Shown here: positions 31,137 through 42,001 of the stretch, piece by piece
How the letters are laid out: each line of letters begins with the position of its first letter
Numbering within the stretch: the stretch's first letter is position 1
NCBI GenBank assembly: GCA_947396885.1
Contig: OX377204.1
Span: 89,352,728 to 89,416,727, forward strand
DNA from: Heligmosomoides polygyrus polygyrus
Lineage: Eukaryota > Nematoda > Chromadorea > Rhabditida > Heligmosomidae
Direction of reading: 5' to 3'
DNA length: 64,000 bases
Program-made: the position numbers and the translations under genes
The notes under the pieces: model-generated
Databases searched by the model: none
Told to the model about the DNA's origin: nothing
The model's input: the letters and a program-made list of their open reading frames with translations, nothing else

Positions 31137-33405
31137 CACAGAAGAAGCGAAGTTGGAACGAAAGCGAGGTCGGCACGAAGCAGTCAGTCAGTCAGTCAGG
31201 AGACGTACAAATGAATAGTGGTAAATCGGAAGGATGGGCTGGATAAGCTAGTCGCACAGTGAGGATTTGCCGACTGTCCAACGACTAATCAGCGTAATGG
31301 ATATCGCGTCGCTTGCTCGTTCGCTCTCTCTCTCAGGCGACGACGGATCTGCCGTCGTCTCGTCGACGTCTCCAGAAATATCTTCTCCGAAGGCGTTGTT
31401 GCGCGTTGCTATGTGCGATGATGGCCGACCGCCGAGCTCAAGCCGATGTGTTGCAGAGGCTAGTTGGCAGTGGATCAGCCTGACGAGTAGATTGGAGAGG
31501 AAGCTCCTACTGGACGGATGTCGAAGTCGAAACTGTTGTCGAGACATTATCGAGCGCACCTTAAGACAACCCTAAGACAGCTCCACAGCCGTTCACGAAG
31601 ATAATCGCTGACGCAGCGAGGCAAAAAACTGCCGTCGTCGTTTCTACAGCGCTTAACCCTCAGCTCAAGATGGCACCGTCGATCGATTAATCGATAGATT
31701 TCGAGAATTCCACAAATCGATACCGATGGACGTGGGTGTCCGTGCGTGTGTGTGGTAGTTCCCTTGTTTAGCGTTCGTCGTTGCTACGACGGGGGAGCGC
31801 ATCTCTCGGTCGTGCTCGTCCGTCCGTCCGTCGACGGCTGGTGTTGATTTTTCGGCTTAGACATTCCCACTGCCCCACCTTTTGGGCTGACTTGTATAGG
31901 TGTGATTACAGCGATAACACACACCCCAGCGCTGATAACGATCGTGAACCGCAACCGAGACGCTCTTCTGATTCCAACCGTCGACGGCAACTATGTAGCA
32001 GTCAGTCGGTAGGCGCCGTAGTGGATGGAGCTACCCATCTCGTCGACAACTTTTTAAATAGATATCGATTGGTTTCGAAAAAAGGGCAAGGAGTCAAACT
32101 TGACGAGCATGGTGATTGACGTCAGCGTGACGAATTTTAAGAGGCTGAAGCTGCAAAAAATTCGAGCGCAGTTAATCGATACCCATTCCTATACATTTCT
32201 CAGTAGCACTCTAAGCCCATGTGTTCCAGAATATTGATCGCAAACAGCTTTAGATGTCACCAAAGCTTAAGCAGCTCTTATGAAGTGGCGCAGTCAAGTG
32301 CTAGACAGTTGGTGTTGGGTATGCGCCATGCAACCTACTTTCTCAAGAACCCCAGTCAGCTCATTCTTGTCGAAAAGGCTAACGGACGTGCTCTACTACA
32401 ATCCCAAGGTCTGCAGACGCTGCTGTGTCCTCCCAGTAACACTACAAGCCCTCGCGTTCCAGAATATTGGTCGCAAACTGCTCCAAATCTTGCAAAAGCT
32501 TAAGCAATTCTTAAAAATTACAGCACGCAAGCACGTAGATATGCGCCATGCACTATACTTTTTAAACTTGCGAGGGTGCCTAATGCATTGTGGAAAGTTG
32601 AAGCACATTCCTAAGGTCAGAAGACATTGACGTCGGCTTGAAGCAATACGCCTTGCACACACTTCAAGCTATGTTGACCATGTGCGGCTCTCTGTGCACC
32701 TCGACATCGAAGCTGTTGTAGCAGTGTACCGCTTCAGCTCGAGGCGAGGATCTGCAGAAAACTAACAGTCGGCAAATGCAAAAAAAAATATTTAAAAAAT
32801 ATTTTTTGTACTGGGCCACGTTTCGGCGGGATCGTATTTTTCAGAGGCTGAAAGAAAAGATCAAGGTCAGCTGTGGCTACCGCGTTAGGCACTCACTTTA
32901 TAAAATTTAAGGCATTCTTCAAGTTGGGGATGACCTCACTGCTAAAGATTTTTTGAGTCACCAGATTTTCATGTATGTAGCATTAGAGCTCGAGTATGTT
33001 TTTTATTTAAAACTTAAGAATATGATTGTAAATGCTGAAAGCAGACAGGACCTTGCAAACGCCATGCGTTCTATTAAGCACTCGAAAAAAGTACTTCTAC
33101 CAAGTGCTACAAATCACAAGTCATTAAAATAAAGAATGAATTTATTTTCTTTAAAGCTGTCAATTTATCTCGTACTCTTTCGATATATTGTATCACGCTT
33201 TGACAAATAAATTTTCTACTTCTTCTACTAGATATAAATAAATAAATAAATATCGTGGAGGCTGACTGAATGCGTTAAATGGTCTATAGAGGAACTTGCT
33301 TAGTCGATAGACAAGCCAGTACTTGATTCTTTCCTGACAATTTGGTTCCAGTCTACGGAGGGCTTCGTTCTCCTGGGCGTGACCAAAACCAATAGGCTCA
33401 ATTCG
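31137..33405. other. Upstream region of the ttx-1-like gene
   Basis: The 5' leader and promoter of the minus-strand gene should lie here. A (GACT)n run is at 31,184-31,200. GATTAATC, two back-to-back K50-homeodomain cores, is at 31685-31692. From 32.2 kb onwards short frames resemble nothing, although phrases like TATGCGCCATGCA (32,325 and 32,541) look like SINE tail shreds. Confidence 0.35.
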
Positions 33406-33407
33406 GG

Positions 33408-33447
33408 TTGTACCCGACACCCAGCGCCTCCTCCTACTGTACTACCA
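33408..33447 (-). mobile_element. SINE head shred
   Basis: The reversed phrase AGGAGGAGGCGCTGGGTGTC resembles the sequence just after the SINE A box. It is short and low in certainty. Confidence 0.35.
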
Positions 33448-33511
33448 ATACTCAGGACACCCTTACCATGGACGCTCGAAGAATGTGGGAGCTAGTAAGG
33501 CCAATCAGTTA

Positions 33512-33650
33512 CGGGTTGGATTCATCAACTATTAAACCCGGTGGTATATGAGGTAGGAGAACATACCTACTACGTTGCATTCTCATCTACCTTACAAACC
33601 AATTCGCAGCTAGAATGGTCGCGCATACCCATGGGTATTTCTTACCTATC
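33512..33650. mobile_element. GGATTCATCAAC-family MITE, partial
   Basis: Left end GGGTTGGATTCATCAACTAT with TTAAACCCGGTGG. The right end is not recognisable, but an internal CATACCCATGGGTATTTCTTACC resembles the longer family members at 36.6 and 55 kb. Confidence 0.55.
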
Positions 33651-34065
33651 ACCTGTCGTCCCGTTGATCATCGACTTGCTCGAGCGGATGCCAGCAGCGT
33701 CCCCATTCGTCCCTATCGCGTGCCAGAGTGCTCCAATGGATGCTTTTCGTTTGAGGGGCACGGGGAGCGTCACATCGTTCGTTCATGGCTTTCACCAAGA
33801 AGTCCGACCAATGCTTTGGTGGGCGTCCTGATGTTTTCTTGACAGCCCGTGAAATCCAGTCGGTGATGGCTCTTGTTCAGCGGTTTCAGTGTTCTGCCAA
33901 AACATTCAGTGGCCGGTCCACCTAATCTTTGGCGATTTGGACCATGCGACAGCGTCTCTGATCTTCGAACGTCGACGAAGCTCAGAACTCAGGAGGCCTA
34001 TTCTCACTTGCGTGAAGCGCGTCACTCCGAGCATGTTTTACCTTTACCGCGAGAATGATGAATCC
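33650..34065 (-). pseudogene. RTE LINE C-terminal fragment
   Basis: On the minus strand the sequence reads KAMNERCDAPRAPQ-like and then HWSTLARDRDEW and CWHPLEQVDDQRDDR-like blocks, the C-terminal signature of RTE proteins. A 3' relic of the same family as the 7-9.8 kb element. Confidence 0.6.
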
Positions 34066-35035
34066 AGCCCTCATAAATCCATATCACTAATGAGCTACAG
34101 GCATTCCATACGGGACCATCAGCTGAAGGCGCATCCTCTGAGTGACTGTCAACGTGATGATGAGGTCGTAATTATGTGCCTCATGCTCCGTCACGTACTC
34201 AGATTGCACTATCCTGCACACATGCAGGCCAAGACGAGCAGTAACTCGTCAACCCGATACAGTACAGCTGCTCGGATTAGCCGCCCTCGGCCCTAATCCG
34301 CCGCCGGGCGCGCCTGAATCAAGGTGAACATGCGCCATCGATTGACTGACTACTGCGGACACTGTGAGCCGTCTCCACCGCACCAATGGACTAGACCACC
34401 AATCGATAGTGGTGGTGATTCGTGGCGGGACCTTTTTGCGAGCGGATGAGCGGTGCACGTTGCGCGTCTATATCCTACTTACTTAACGCTAATGCTTAGA
34501 GGGGGCTTAGGTAGCCACGCCTATTTACTCACCCTATCGGTGACCGGCGCTTAGAGCGCCGGTACTTCCTTCGCTCAAGTGCCTTCCTGATAGGCTCGCC
34601 ACCTCGTCGTCTTGTAGCTTTATAGAACTTAGGCACATTGGGCACTACCGTATCTTGTGTGTAGCTAGGCTCTGCCCGCACTAGAGGCCTATGGGCAGGC
34701 CTAGGGAAAGCCAGCACCACCCTATAGGGCCGATTCTAGAAGGTGTTGTTCGGAGTGCGCCATGCATTCGGTTTTTCTATGGCCATCACTGCGAGGTGTG
34801 CTGCTCTCCTATCTGCAGTTCCTGGTGTAAGATCCACTCCTCAATGTCACTCATTCCAGACACACCTTACGCCTTACATAGTCTCTTCCTTTCCGACCTG
34901 GGTAGCCCATCGAGCTTAGAAATCAGATAGGGGCTTCCCTAGCGCAGGGGAATATGAAAACAGGGAGAAACTCGCGTTTGTTGGAGCTGTTCGACTTCTT
35001 CAAAAGGGTGGGGAACTATGTCGCTATTCTTTCTT
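34066..35035. other. Non-coding stretch, one unassigned ORF
   Basis: A basic minus-strand frame of 63 codons lies at 34720-34529 (ending RRKYRRSKRRSPIG). I cannot assign it to a family. It may be part of an unrecognised repeat. Nothing else stands out. Confidence 0.25.
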
Positions 35036-35039
35036 TTTT

Positions 35040-35175
35040 TTTGAGGATGCGCCACGCATTCAACATCTACGGATACCATAGAGTCACTTTCAGCGCCCAT
35101 CTGGGCTGTACAATGACTTGCGGTGGGTAGCTTCTGAAGACATGGGTAGCTCACCCTCCGCAGACGTGATCGCTA
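35040..35175 (-). mobile_element. Degenerate SINE, 3' part
   Basis: GGATGCGCCACGCATTCAAC and TACAATGACTTGCGGTGG are SINE body blocks in minus orientation. The head is missing. Confidence 0.65.
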
Positions 35176-35212
35176 CCAATTTGTGGCTTCCGTGAGCATG
35201 TATGGCTTGACT

Positions 35213-35287
35213 GCATCAGACGGAATCGAACCTAAAATCGATTTTAGCTCATCTCGAGAGCCGGCCTTTGCCGACTGAGCCTCATCC
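35213..35287 (-). repeat. tRNA-like sequence with Pol III A and B boxes
   Basis: On the minus strand GGCTCAGTCGG (35281-35271, A box) and GGTTCGATTCC (35232-35222, B box) stand at tRNA-like spacing, but no seven-pair acceptor stem closes them. A piece of the same sequence recurs at 35,578-35,600. It is therefore more likely a tRNA pseudogene or the head of a second SINE family than a functional tRNA. Confidence 0.5.
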
Positions 35288-35444
35288 TAAGCCTATTAGT
35301 TATAGCAAAGCGTAATTCTTCTTTGAGAGTTTTTCTGCCCCATGGAGTCTAAACCCGACTGTGGAGGTATCGAGCTCGATGAGCGTTACCGGAATGGGGT
35401 TTCGTACACAACTGCCAACATTATCCTTCGTGCTGCGACTTAGT

Positions 35445-35575
35445 AGGCGCGTGTAGCGCAGTCGGAGGAGGTGTCAGTTGTCGCGTGCACCCAATAGCAG
35501 GTTTCTGGTTCGGATTTCCCTCTCAGGTCAATCATGTCTTCCACCCCTTCAACCAGTTTCTCTTGGACTAGGCAA
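35445..35575 (+). mobile_element. SINE head fragment
   Basis: GGCGCGTGTAGCGCAGTCGG (A box) at 35,446, TTCTGGTTCGGATTTCCC near 35,503, then decay. It is 3'-truncated and followed by a C13 tract near 35,634-35,646. Confidence 0.8.
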
Positions 35576-35802
35576 AAAATCGAACCTAAAATCGATTCGC
35601 ATCGAAATCAAGTCCAGCCCTATCCCCCACCCCTCCCCCCCCCCCCATCGACTTCGCCAAATGGGACATGAGAGGATGTATTAAGCCAGCCTATATGTGA
35701 AAAATCTTAAAATATCCTCCCTGCAGCGTAGTTACAATTTGTATATGTAGTTGGATGGTAGACTGTTATACGACTTAAGTCGTAGTATAAGAATAAAAGT
35801 AT

Positions 35803-35889
35803 AAAGGACAGCATTACTCAGTCTTTTTTGGGATGCGCCACGCCTTCCACTTCTAGAGGATGTAATGGAGGCGATTTGAACTCGCGATG
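35803..35889 (-). mobile_element. SINE 3' fragment, left arm of an inverted pair
   Basis: ATAAAGGACAGCATTACTCA, then GGATGCGCCACGCCTTCCAC and GGAGGCGATTTGAA: the tail half of a minus-strand SINE. It abuts a plus-strand fragment. Confidence 0.8.
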
Positions 35890-36035
35890 AATTAGTACCA
35901 GACTTGTCTGGGGAGGATTGAGCGCTGACTTTTTCATCAGCTGGTCACCGCAAGTCACTGCGTATGCATTGAATATGCTTCCACGGTATCCGACCGTGGT
36001 ACAGTGCGTGGCGCATCCTATTAGAGATTGAATTC
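35888..36035 (+). mobile_element. SINE 3' fragment, right arm of an inverted pair
   Basis: From GTACCAGACTTGTCTGGGG through CAGCTGGTCACCGCAAGTCA to GTGGCGCATCC and CTTATCC. It faces the preceding fragment head to head, making an imperfect hairpin. Confidence 0.8.
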
Positions 36036-36239
36036 TTATCCTTCACGTAATGGTTATAGGTTATACTGAAAGCATCTCCACGACAACAGGGGGTCTGCAA
36101 ACAAGACCAACCAAGGCCGACCTTTTTCTTTAATTGTCTGTTTAGCTTGTTCTTTTTTAAGATCAATGTAAATAGTAAAAAACAGGGCATTTGGCAGCAC
36201 AGCCGGATGAGGTTCTGGCTGATTCTCAGGTGCATTGCG

Positions 36240-36370
36240 AATATCAAGCTTTCTGTTTCGGGTTCCACCCAGGCCAACCGGCATCTCAACCTTTCAGCTT
36301 TGGTAAATCAGAGCCAAACTTGTCTGAAAGGGGCATAGCACTGATCTGTTAATCTTCGGACTGGCTTCAT
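36240..36370 (+). mobile_element. SINE body fragment
   Basis: TCCACCCAGGCCAACCGGCAT and GAGCCAAACTTGTCTGAAAG are diverged mid-body SINE blocks. Confidence 0.6.
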
Positions 36371-36391
36371 ATTCACTGTATAGGCCAGATA

Positions 36392-36985
36392 AAGGATAAG
36401 GCATGGCATTAGTCAATTCCTTCTGGGGTGCTTCATGCACTATACTTCTATGTGATGTCGTGCTGATAATTTGAAGACTTGTGGTGGCCAACCAATGGAC
36501 AAGTAAGTGTTTTTCGCTTCCCGGACAAGTATGGTACCAATCAACTGACCCGCAGCCGGATTCATCAATGCTTATACTCGCAGGTATGCCGGGCATGGAG
36601 GTAGACGATGAGGATTCATGATAAAACTTACCCGTCTCATCGTGGGTATATCAGTAGGTAGAGAACACTCGTCGTCATGGGTATATCCACATACCACCGA
36701 GTATTTCGCGCCCCATTGACAAAATGGCGCTCCAGTGAGATCAGCTATAGTAGTGAGAGGCTTAGTTCTACCTTACCCTTGATCCCTTCATGAATACGAA
36801 TCTTATCCGCTTCCTACTGCGGGTAGTGGCTATTATTCCCTTACGATATTTCTACCTATACTTACCGCTTAATGAATCCGGCCCGGATGAGAGATGAAAG
36901 CTTGACTGGCATGGACATGAAATTCAGGACAAGGATCTGTACTCGGACGGCCGCCGCCGCCTCCTCCGAATGAGCTAGGCCAGGT
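36392..36985 (-). mobile_element. SINE split by a MITE
   Basis: The minus-strand tail and body lie at 36392-36553 (up to CAATCAACTGACCCG). The head continues at 36885-36985 (GAGAGATGAAAGCTTGACTGG ... CCGCCTCCTCCGAATGAGCTA). The MITE 36554-36884 lies exactly where the SINE consensus would run ACCGACCCCGGAGGGATGG. Confidence 0.75.
36554..36884. mobile_element. Long-form GGATTCATCA MITE inserted in a SINE
   Basis: Ends GCCGGATTCATCAATGCTTA and, reversed, GGGCCGGATTCATTAAGCGG, 331 bp. The interior contains GCGCCCCATTGACAAAATGG, which recurs in the nested complex at 55.2 kb. This copy is the uninterrupted reference for that complex. Confidence 0.8.
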
Positions 36986-37075
36986 GCGCGTTCAAGATGT
37001 TTCCACGAAGTGGAATGCGTGGCGCATCCCAGGCAATAAGTGATTAACGCCGCCATTTAGCCTTCTCCTAGCATG
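36986..37075 (+). mobile_element. SINE tail fragment
   Basis: TTTCCACGAAGTGGAATGCG and TGGCGCATCCC, followed by GATTAACGCCGCCATTTAGCC: the 3' 90 bp of a plus-strand copy. Confidence 0.75.
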
Positions 37076-37079
37076 AAAC

Positions 37080-37715
37080 TCAATTAGCGAGAGAAGAGTC
37101 AGTCATATACGAGGCTAGTTAGCTCGCCCAGCGTCATCGCCGACGGACCTGCGGCTTACCCACCCAAACCGGAAACTACCTCGCTCCGTCCAGCTACTGT
37201 ATCGTTGAAAATTCACGTGATCCGCTTACACGCATATGCGCGAACATCATTATTCAGACGAGGTCTCCGCCGCCGTCGAGGCCTCGACATGGCCAAAACT
37301 GGACCTTTTCGTCGTCCTCGACTACATTCTACCGTAATCCGCGTGCGTGGTAAATCCGAAGCACGAGTGTGCGTATCGCGTGGTCGAGACGAGACGAGCG
37401 TGGCGTGGAAAACACAATCATTCAAATGTACGGATTATTCGATTCTGAATATTATTTTTCTAATTTCCACGAGTGCCTCGGACGTGGCCGAGCGTGTTCA
37501 TTTCGACTGCCTTAAGACGGATTGCGGCCGGGCGACGTCGCGCGCGGCGTCGTTTTAGATAATTGTTTCTCGGATTCCTCAGCAGCCAGACGTCGTCGAC
37601 AAATCGAGGAATTCCGAGTGTGAAAATCGTGGCGAGGGAGATTTGTGAACTGGGAAGGGAAATGAAGCCGGAAATGAACCGGGAAAGGCCGACATCGAAT
37701 GATTTAATCCTCGGT
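37080..37715. other. GC-moderate intergenic stretch
   Basis: The plus-strand frame 37205-37558 (117 codons, Arg-rich) resembles no family and looks compositional. No other feature. Confidence 0.3.
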
Positions 37716-38025
37716 CAATTGACTAAACAAAGGATAAAAGACGGTGTTACTCAAGACTTTTTGGGATGTGCCACGCATTTTACTTCTACGGCATGTCGTG
37801 GAGGCGATTTGAATGCATACATGGCAATACCATGGAATGCTGTGACCTGCCGATGAACAATTGAGCGCATTATCTTCCAGACAAGTATGGTACCAATTCA
37901 TCGACCCCAGAGGGGTTGAGGGCTTGATTGGCCTGGGCGGGAAATCTGAACCCTCAACATGCTATCGGGTGCACGCGACAGTCTGCAACTCCTTCGGCTG
38001 CGCTACACACCCAACCAGTTGACTA
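37716..38025 (-). mobile_element. tRNA-derived SINE with target duplication
   Basis: Body 37726-38015, minus strand, complete from the GGATAAAAGACGG tail to the reversed head GGCTGCGCTACAC. The flanks CAATTGACTA (37716-37725) and CAGTTGACTA (38016-38025) match at 9 of 10. Confidence 0.88.
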
Positions 38026-38672
38026 CTCGGGCGTGTAGTCAATTGACTATTGGAGAAAAATTGAATTTTTTAACCAAATTTTAAACCTGCGCTTAAAGTC
38101 GTAGGTATTTAAGCTCTCAAAATGAAGTTTTTTTACCTTTTAAAATTCAAATTTGCAGATAATCTAGATTGCTTTGCTCTTCTTAGTCATTCGTGCTGTC
38201 GACTTTGTGGGAGCAAAGGCAAAGGCAGCTACCGATATGCGCCAGGCATCCAACTTTTACAAAATTTTACGATATAAGCGAGCTATCGGCATATGAAATG
38301 AGCTCCGAAAACCAGCCTTAATTGAGCATTTAAGGACAATTGGCAATTTTCTCACCAAATCTTTGCAGAGAACGAGATCTCTCACCTATTCCAGAAGAGA
38401 TTGCAACCACCTTTTTAAGCACATAGCGTGAAATTCTGCAGATTTCTTGCTGAAGCACAGGATGGAAGAAGCAACCCTGCGGGATGCCCCGTCGTCCTTA
38501 AAAAAAATAGCTGACTTCATCGTAGTGTACAAAATTTTTGCAAAAACGTTTTCATTGACCCGAAAATTTTCTTTGGTAGGATGGTGACAAGATCCGTGAG
38601 AGCAGAATTGAAACTTCGAGTCTCAGTTGTAAAATCGCGGCTCAGGTCAGACTTCATAAGCTATCTGGGGTA

Positions 38673-38869
38673 CATGTCCCAAAGGTGAGCAGCACTGGGA
38701 TTTGGGAATGCACCAGGCAATCAGGCCACATCGAATAGGCGTGCCATTGAGAGAGGGAGTCTGTACGGACGGTATTCTGGTTGGCTGACATGTGTTTGGT
38801 TGGTGCTCAGATTGGTTGTGATTGGCTGGCGCGCTTCCAAGTCCCAGTGCTGCTCATCTTCGCGACATG
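38673..38869. mobile_element. CATGTCGCGAA-family MITE
   Basis: Left end CATGTCCCAAAGGTGAGCAG; right end, reversed, CATGTCGCGAAGATGAGCAG. TA flanks both sides (38671-38672 and 38870-38871), suggesting a TA target. 197 bp, uninterrupted. Confidence 0.75.
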
Positions 38870-39873
38870 TACGATTTGTCACACTTTAAATGTCAAATTA
38901 TGCAGCAAAATGTGTTATTTGTATTAAGTCAGCTTTTTGAGCTCAAAATGGCTGGTGTGGATGTTGCGAACTGTTATAGGTATAGGTTCAATTCCTTGAG
39001 AACCCGATGGGTTAAGAAGTCTGACCTGAGCTGCGATTTAACAACTGAGGGACAGGTATCACAATGCTTTTCTTTGCGATGACTTGGCTAGATCGTTGAG
39101 GGTTATATTCAGCTCATTTTATGCTCTTCCTTTAATGTTTTTTACAATTTTTCTGCTAGGCAATTGACTATGCCTTAAACAAATAACTAAAAAATATGCA
39201 AAAAACACGTGAAGCATTCCTGGGTTCGATTCCCTCCCAGTTTTTTCTGACTTTTAGCAGATCAGCTGCGATAAAGCAACACGTGACGATAGTGCAGATT
39301 AGTGCCCATTTCGTAGAAGCACGAGCAATACACCACGTCGTCAGTCGAGCTGATCGGATTGTGCACAGTAAGGCACGGATTCTAGTGCCGTTCTCTTCCG
39401 AACGCTACAGCCTTTAGCACACGATTCTTAGGAGCTCACCAGCAGATGATCGGCTCTCTGACGCATTCTGTCACATTCCGCGACAGCTCTAGGCACAACG
39501 GAGAACGTCGCCAGGCTGAGCGGAGCGAGTAACATCGAGGATAATCCTGACGACGTCACCCTCCTCGCGCTAAAAGGTGGGAGTCTTTTAACACTTGGGG
39601 TCTTCTCTTGGAGGGAGTGGTACATAGTTCATCGTCCGCTCGCTGAATGTCGCTCATAGGTTCTTACTTCTAAGTCTTCTGATCTCTACGGCCAACGTCC
39701 CAGGTAAGCTGCCTACTGGCACGTAATCCCTACGTTTAGAACTTATTCTTACATCTAAACAGGTACCAAACTCTTTTCAGATATGCTGACCACTCCATCT
39801 ACTTCCACTTGAAGTGGGAACTCAGGTGCTCGTATATCTTTTGAGCCCATGGGCTTACTGTGGGACTTAATAA
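38870..39873. other. Non-coding stretch with one unassigned ORF
   Basis: The minus-strand frame 39625-39428 (65 codons, RRVTSSGLSSMLLAPLSLAT) is not assignable with confidence. The rest shows no structure I recognise. Confidence 0.25.
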
Positions 39874-39987
39874 CTGGAGCATCAGTAAGCCACTTAGAAG
39901 GTTGTTCTCCTAATTGAATGAGATCTTAACAGGCAGATCTCATTCAATTAGGAGAACAACCTTCTAAGTGGCTTACTGATGCTCCAG
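39874..39987. repeat. Perfect palindrome with 53-bp arms
   Basis: The left arm 39874-39926 (CTGGAGCATCAGTAAGCCAC ... GAATGAGATCT) and the right arm 39935-39987 are exact inverted copies around the 8-base spacer TAACAGGC. There is no mismatch in 53 pairs, unlike every transposon arm in the window. It is either a very recent event or an assembly or library artefact. Confidence 0.95.
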
Positions 39988-40319
39988 GCAAGGTATCCAA
40001 GGAGTTCCATCTCCAGGCCACGTTCTTTTTTCTCCAACGGACGCGCTAGACATAATACCTTCTTCCAATTACAGAGGCACTACGCTGAATTCCAGTGAGG
40101 ATAAACTGGCTAATATTTTCAGATTAGCGGAAGACGAAAAAATTCTGGGAAAGCTTAAGGCCTCATCAGTGATGCACCAGATCCCATTTTGTCTAAGGAG
40201 TCCCATTCCAAGCGCTCGATTTTCGCAACTTTCTTCGCGCAGTTTCAGGGTATTTCAAATAGAATAAACTATTCGGGTCCTGTATGTATATAGGATGTTT
40301 TATTGCGATCAAAATTCTT

Positions 40320-40393
40320 GCGCCAGACGGGACTCGAACCCGCATCTTCTGCTTTCCGGGCAGCTATGCTACGCTTTTCACCACCACCGGCGC
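40320..40393 (-). repeat. tRNA-like element (74 nt, acceptor and T arm, no D arm)
   Basis: Reversed, the ends GCGCCGG and CTGGCGC can pair over seven positions. GCGGG-TTCGAGT-CCCGT makes a good T arm, and CTGC-CCGGAAA-GCAG an anticodon-like arm. No D arm forms and the base before the would-be anticodon is C, not U. It sits in the ATCAAAATTCT repeat family (flank GCGATCAAAATTCTT at 40305-40319), so I call it a repeat and not a tRNA gene. Confidence 0.6.
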
Positions 40394-40757
40394 CGTTTGA
40401 CCACACTTATCATCTGCGATGTCCTCGAGGCGCATCAGCACTCACCCGTGATATCGGGATGTTCGGGTACTATTCGTGTACTAGTTGCTAATGTGGCCTA
40501 TATTAATCAATCAACTGATACCTAAAACCATGGCGTAGGGTCGTGTGTTGAATTTATCGTTTGGTACTTTACTTGGCTATGATTCGCTGATTTGGTTTCC
40601 TCCTTCGCATGTAAGTCACAGAAACAACAAGTACCACCATTCTTTGTGGATATGAATTTTTTCAATCCACTTCTCAATTGTATCACGAATAGCAAACGAC
40701 CTTGAGGGTCGCTAATTTCGCTGTTATCCCTGGTTTTTAAGGTTTTGTTTTGAGTAC

Positions 40758-40835
40758 ACATGCAGTGCAGTCGGAAAAGGCGCGGCCTTAGCCTGCTCTC
40801 GAATCGATCCATGGTTCGAGCTCCGCCTATGCCGT
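40758..40835 (+). repeat. tRNA-like sequence
   Basis: CAGTGCAGTCGG (A-box-like) and ATGGTTCGAGCTCC (B-box-like) occur at tRNA spacing. It has the look of a SINE head but no recognisable SINE body follows. Confidence 0.4.
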
Positions 40836-40894
40836 TCAACATCCATACATTAGGGAGGCATTAGGGCGAATTTATGCCATACATATTTGGGATG

Positions 40895-41187
40895 TATGAC
40901 TCACTGGGGCGCATGTAGCGCAGTCGGAAGGGTTGCCGGAAGTCGCGTGCATCTTCCACCAGGTTCCTGGTTTGGATTTCCGGCCATTTCCAGGCCCACC
41001 AAGCCTTCCACCCTCCGAAGTGACTGGGAAGACTGGAGCACCGACTTGTCCATCGGCTCCCCACCCAAAGTCATTCTATGACCAAGTACGTGTCAAATCG
41101 CCTTCACGACATCCCGTAGAAGTAGAATGCGTGGCGCATCCCTAATAGGATTGAGTAACGCCATCCTTTATCTTTTATGGCTCACTG
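40895..41187 (+). mobile_element. tRNA-derived SINE with target duplication
   Basis: Body 40907-41175. GGCGCATGTAGCGCAGTCGG head, CAGGTTCCTGGTTTGGATTT, tail GTAACGCCATCCTTTATC. The flanks TATGACTCACTG (40895-40906) and TATGGCTCACTG (41176-41187) match at 11 of 12. Confidence 0.9.
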
Positions 41188-41202
41188 ACTCCTCCACTGA
41201 AC

Positions 41203-41290
41203 GGTTACCGCAAGTCATTTCATAGGCGAAAAACTCCAAATCACTCCACGATATCCAGTAGAGGTAGAATGTGTGGCGCATTCATCAAAG
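41203..41290 (+). mobile_element. SINE tail fragment
   Basis: GGTTACCGCAAGTCATTTCA to TAGAGGTAGAATGTGTGGCG, the 3' third of a copy. Confidence 0.75.
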
Positions 41291-42001
41291 GAAAGGGAAT
41301 GGATCAGCGTCGACCTTAACTGTACCCTTGTAACCGCGAAAGATCATGGCGCTGTTTCATGAATTCATGAATTCTATGCTGCATTTTCGGGTCGAAATGA
41401 CGTCGTTGGGGTAAGCTGCCCGCCGGCAAGTGCTGAAGAAGTAAGTCAAGCACAAAGGAAGCAGACATGAGCAATGCCACATGGCGTCTTTAGAGGTCTG
41501 AAGGAGCGAAATTCAGCGAATTTCAGCCGTAAGCTGGATTGTAGCCTCGATCAGCCTTTATATATGCAACAGAAGGTCCCAACTAGGGGTAGAAATGCAG
41601 TGCCTCTGCCACTTGCCGCCGCCGCTTACCGCCGCCGCCGCTTACCGCCGCCACTTGCCGCCAGTAGGACTCAGGCGTGCGTGGGCGGCACGCTTCACGA
41701 GTTTTGCCGCTCGTCGCGAAAGTATGCATAGGTGTTTAGTTAAGCTATTATATCGTAATATTGCTCGATTAAAATGTTTAGAGAGACTGAAAACGTTCAG
41801 AATGGTCACTATTTTGGCATGAAAGTGTATTTTCGAGAATCGTCATGAATTTTCCTGCAGCTCATAATCCGCTGCTGTAACGCCTCCAGCTTCCCTTTTA
41901 AAAAATTCTTTTCAAAAAATATAATAATAGACGGCAAGTCGCATTCTTCAAGCCCAATGGGCTTTTACTGATGTTATAAGCTGTTATAACGATGTTGAGT
42001 T
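41291..42001. other. Non-coding stretch with GCC-rich microsatellite
   Basis: A (CCG/CTT)-type run, GCCGCCGCTTACCGCCGCC, lies at about 41,617-41,672. No gene is recognised. Confidence 0.4.

Noticed and set aside
35213..35287. Possible tRNA gene on the minus strand
   Set aside because: A and B boxes are good, but no acceptor stem closes and a second partial copy lies 300 bases away, so it is a repeat or pseudogene.
40320..40393. Possible functional tRNA gene
   Set aside because: Acceptor and T arms form, but there is no D arm, the position before the anticodon is C, and it belongs to a dispersed repeat family.
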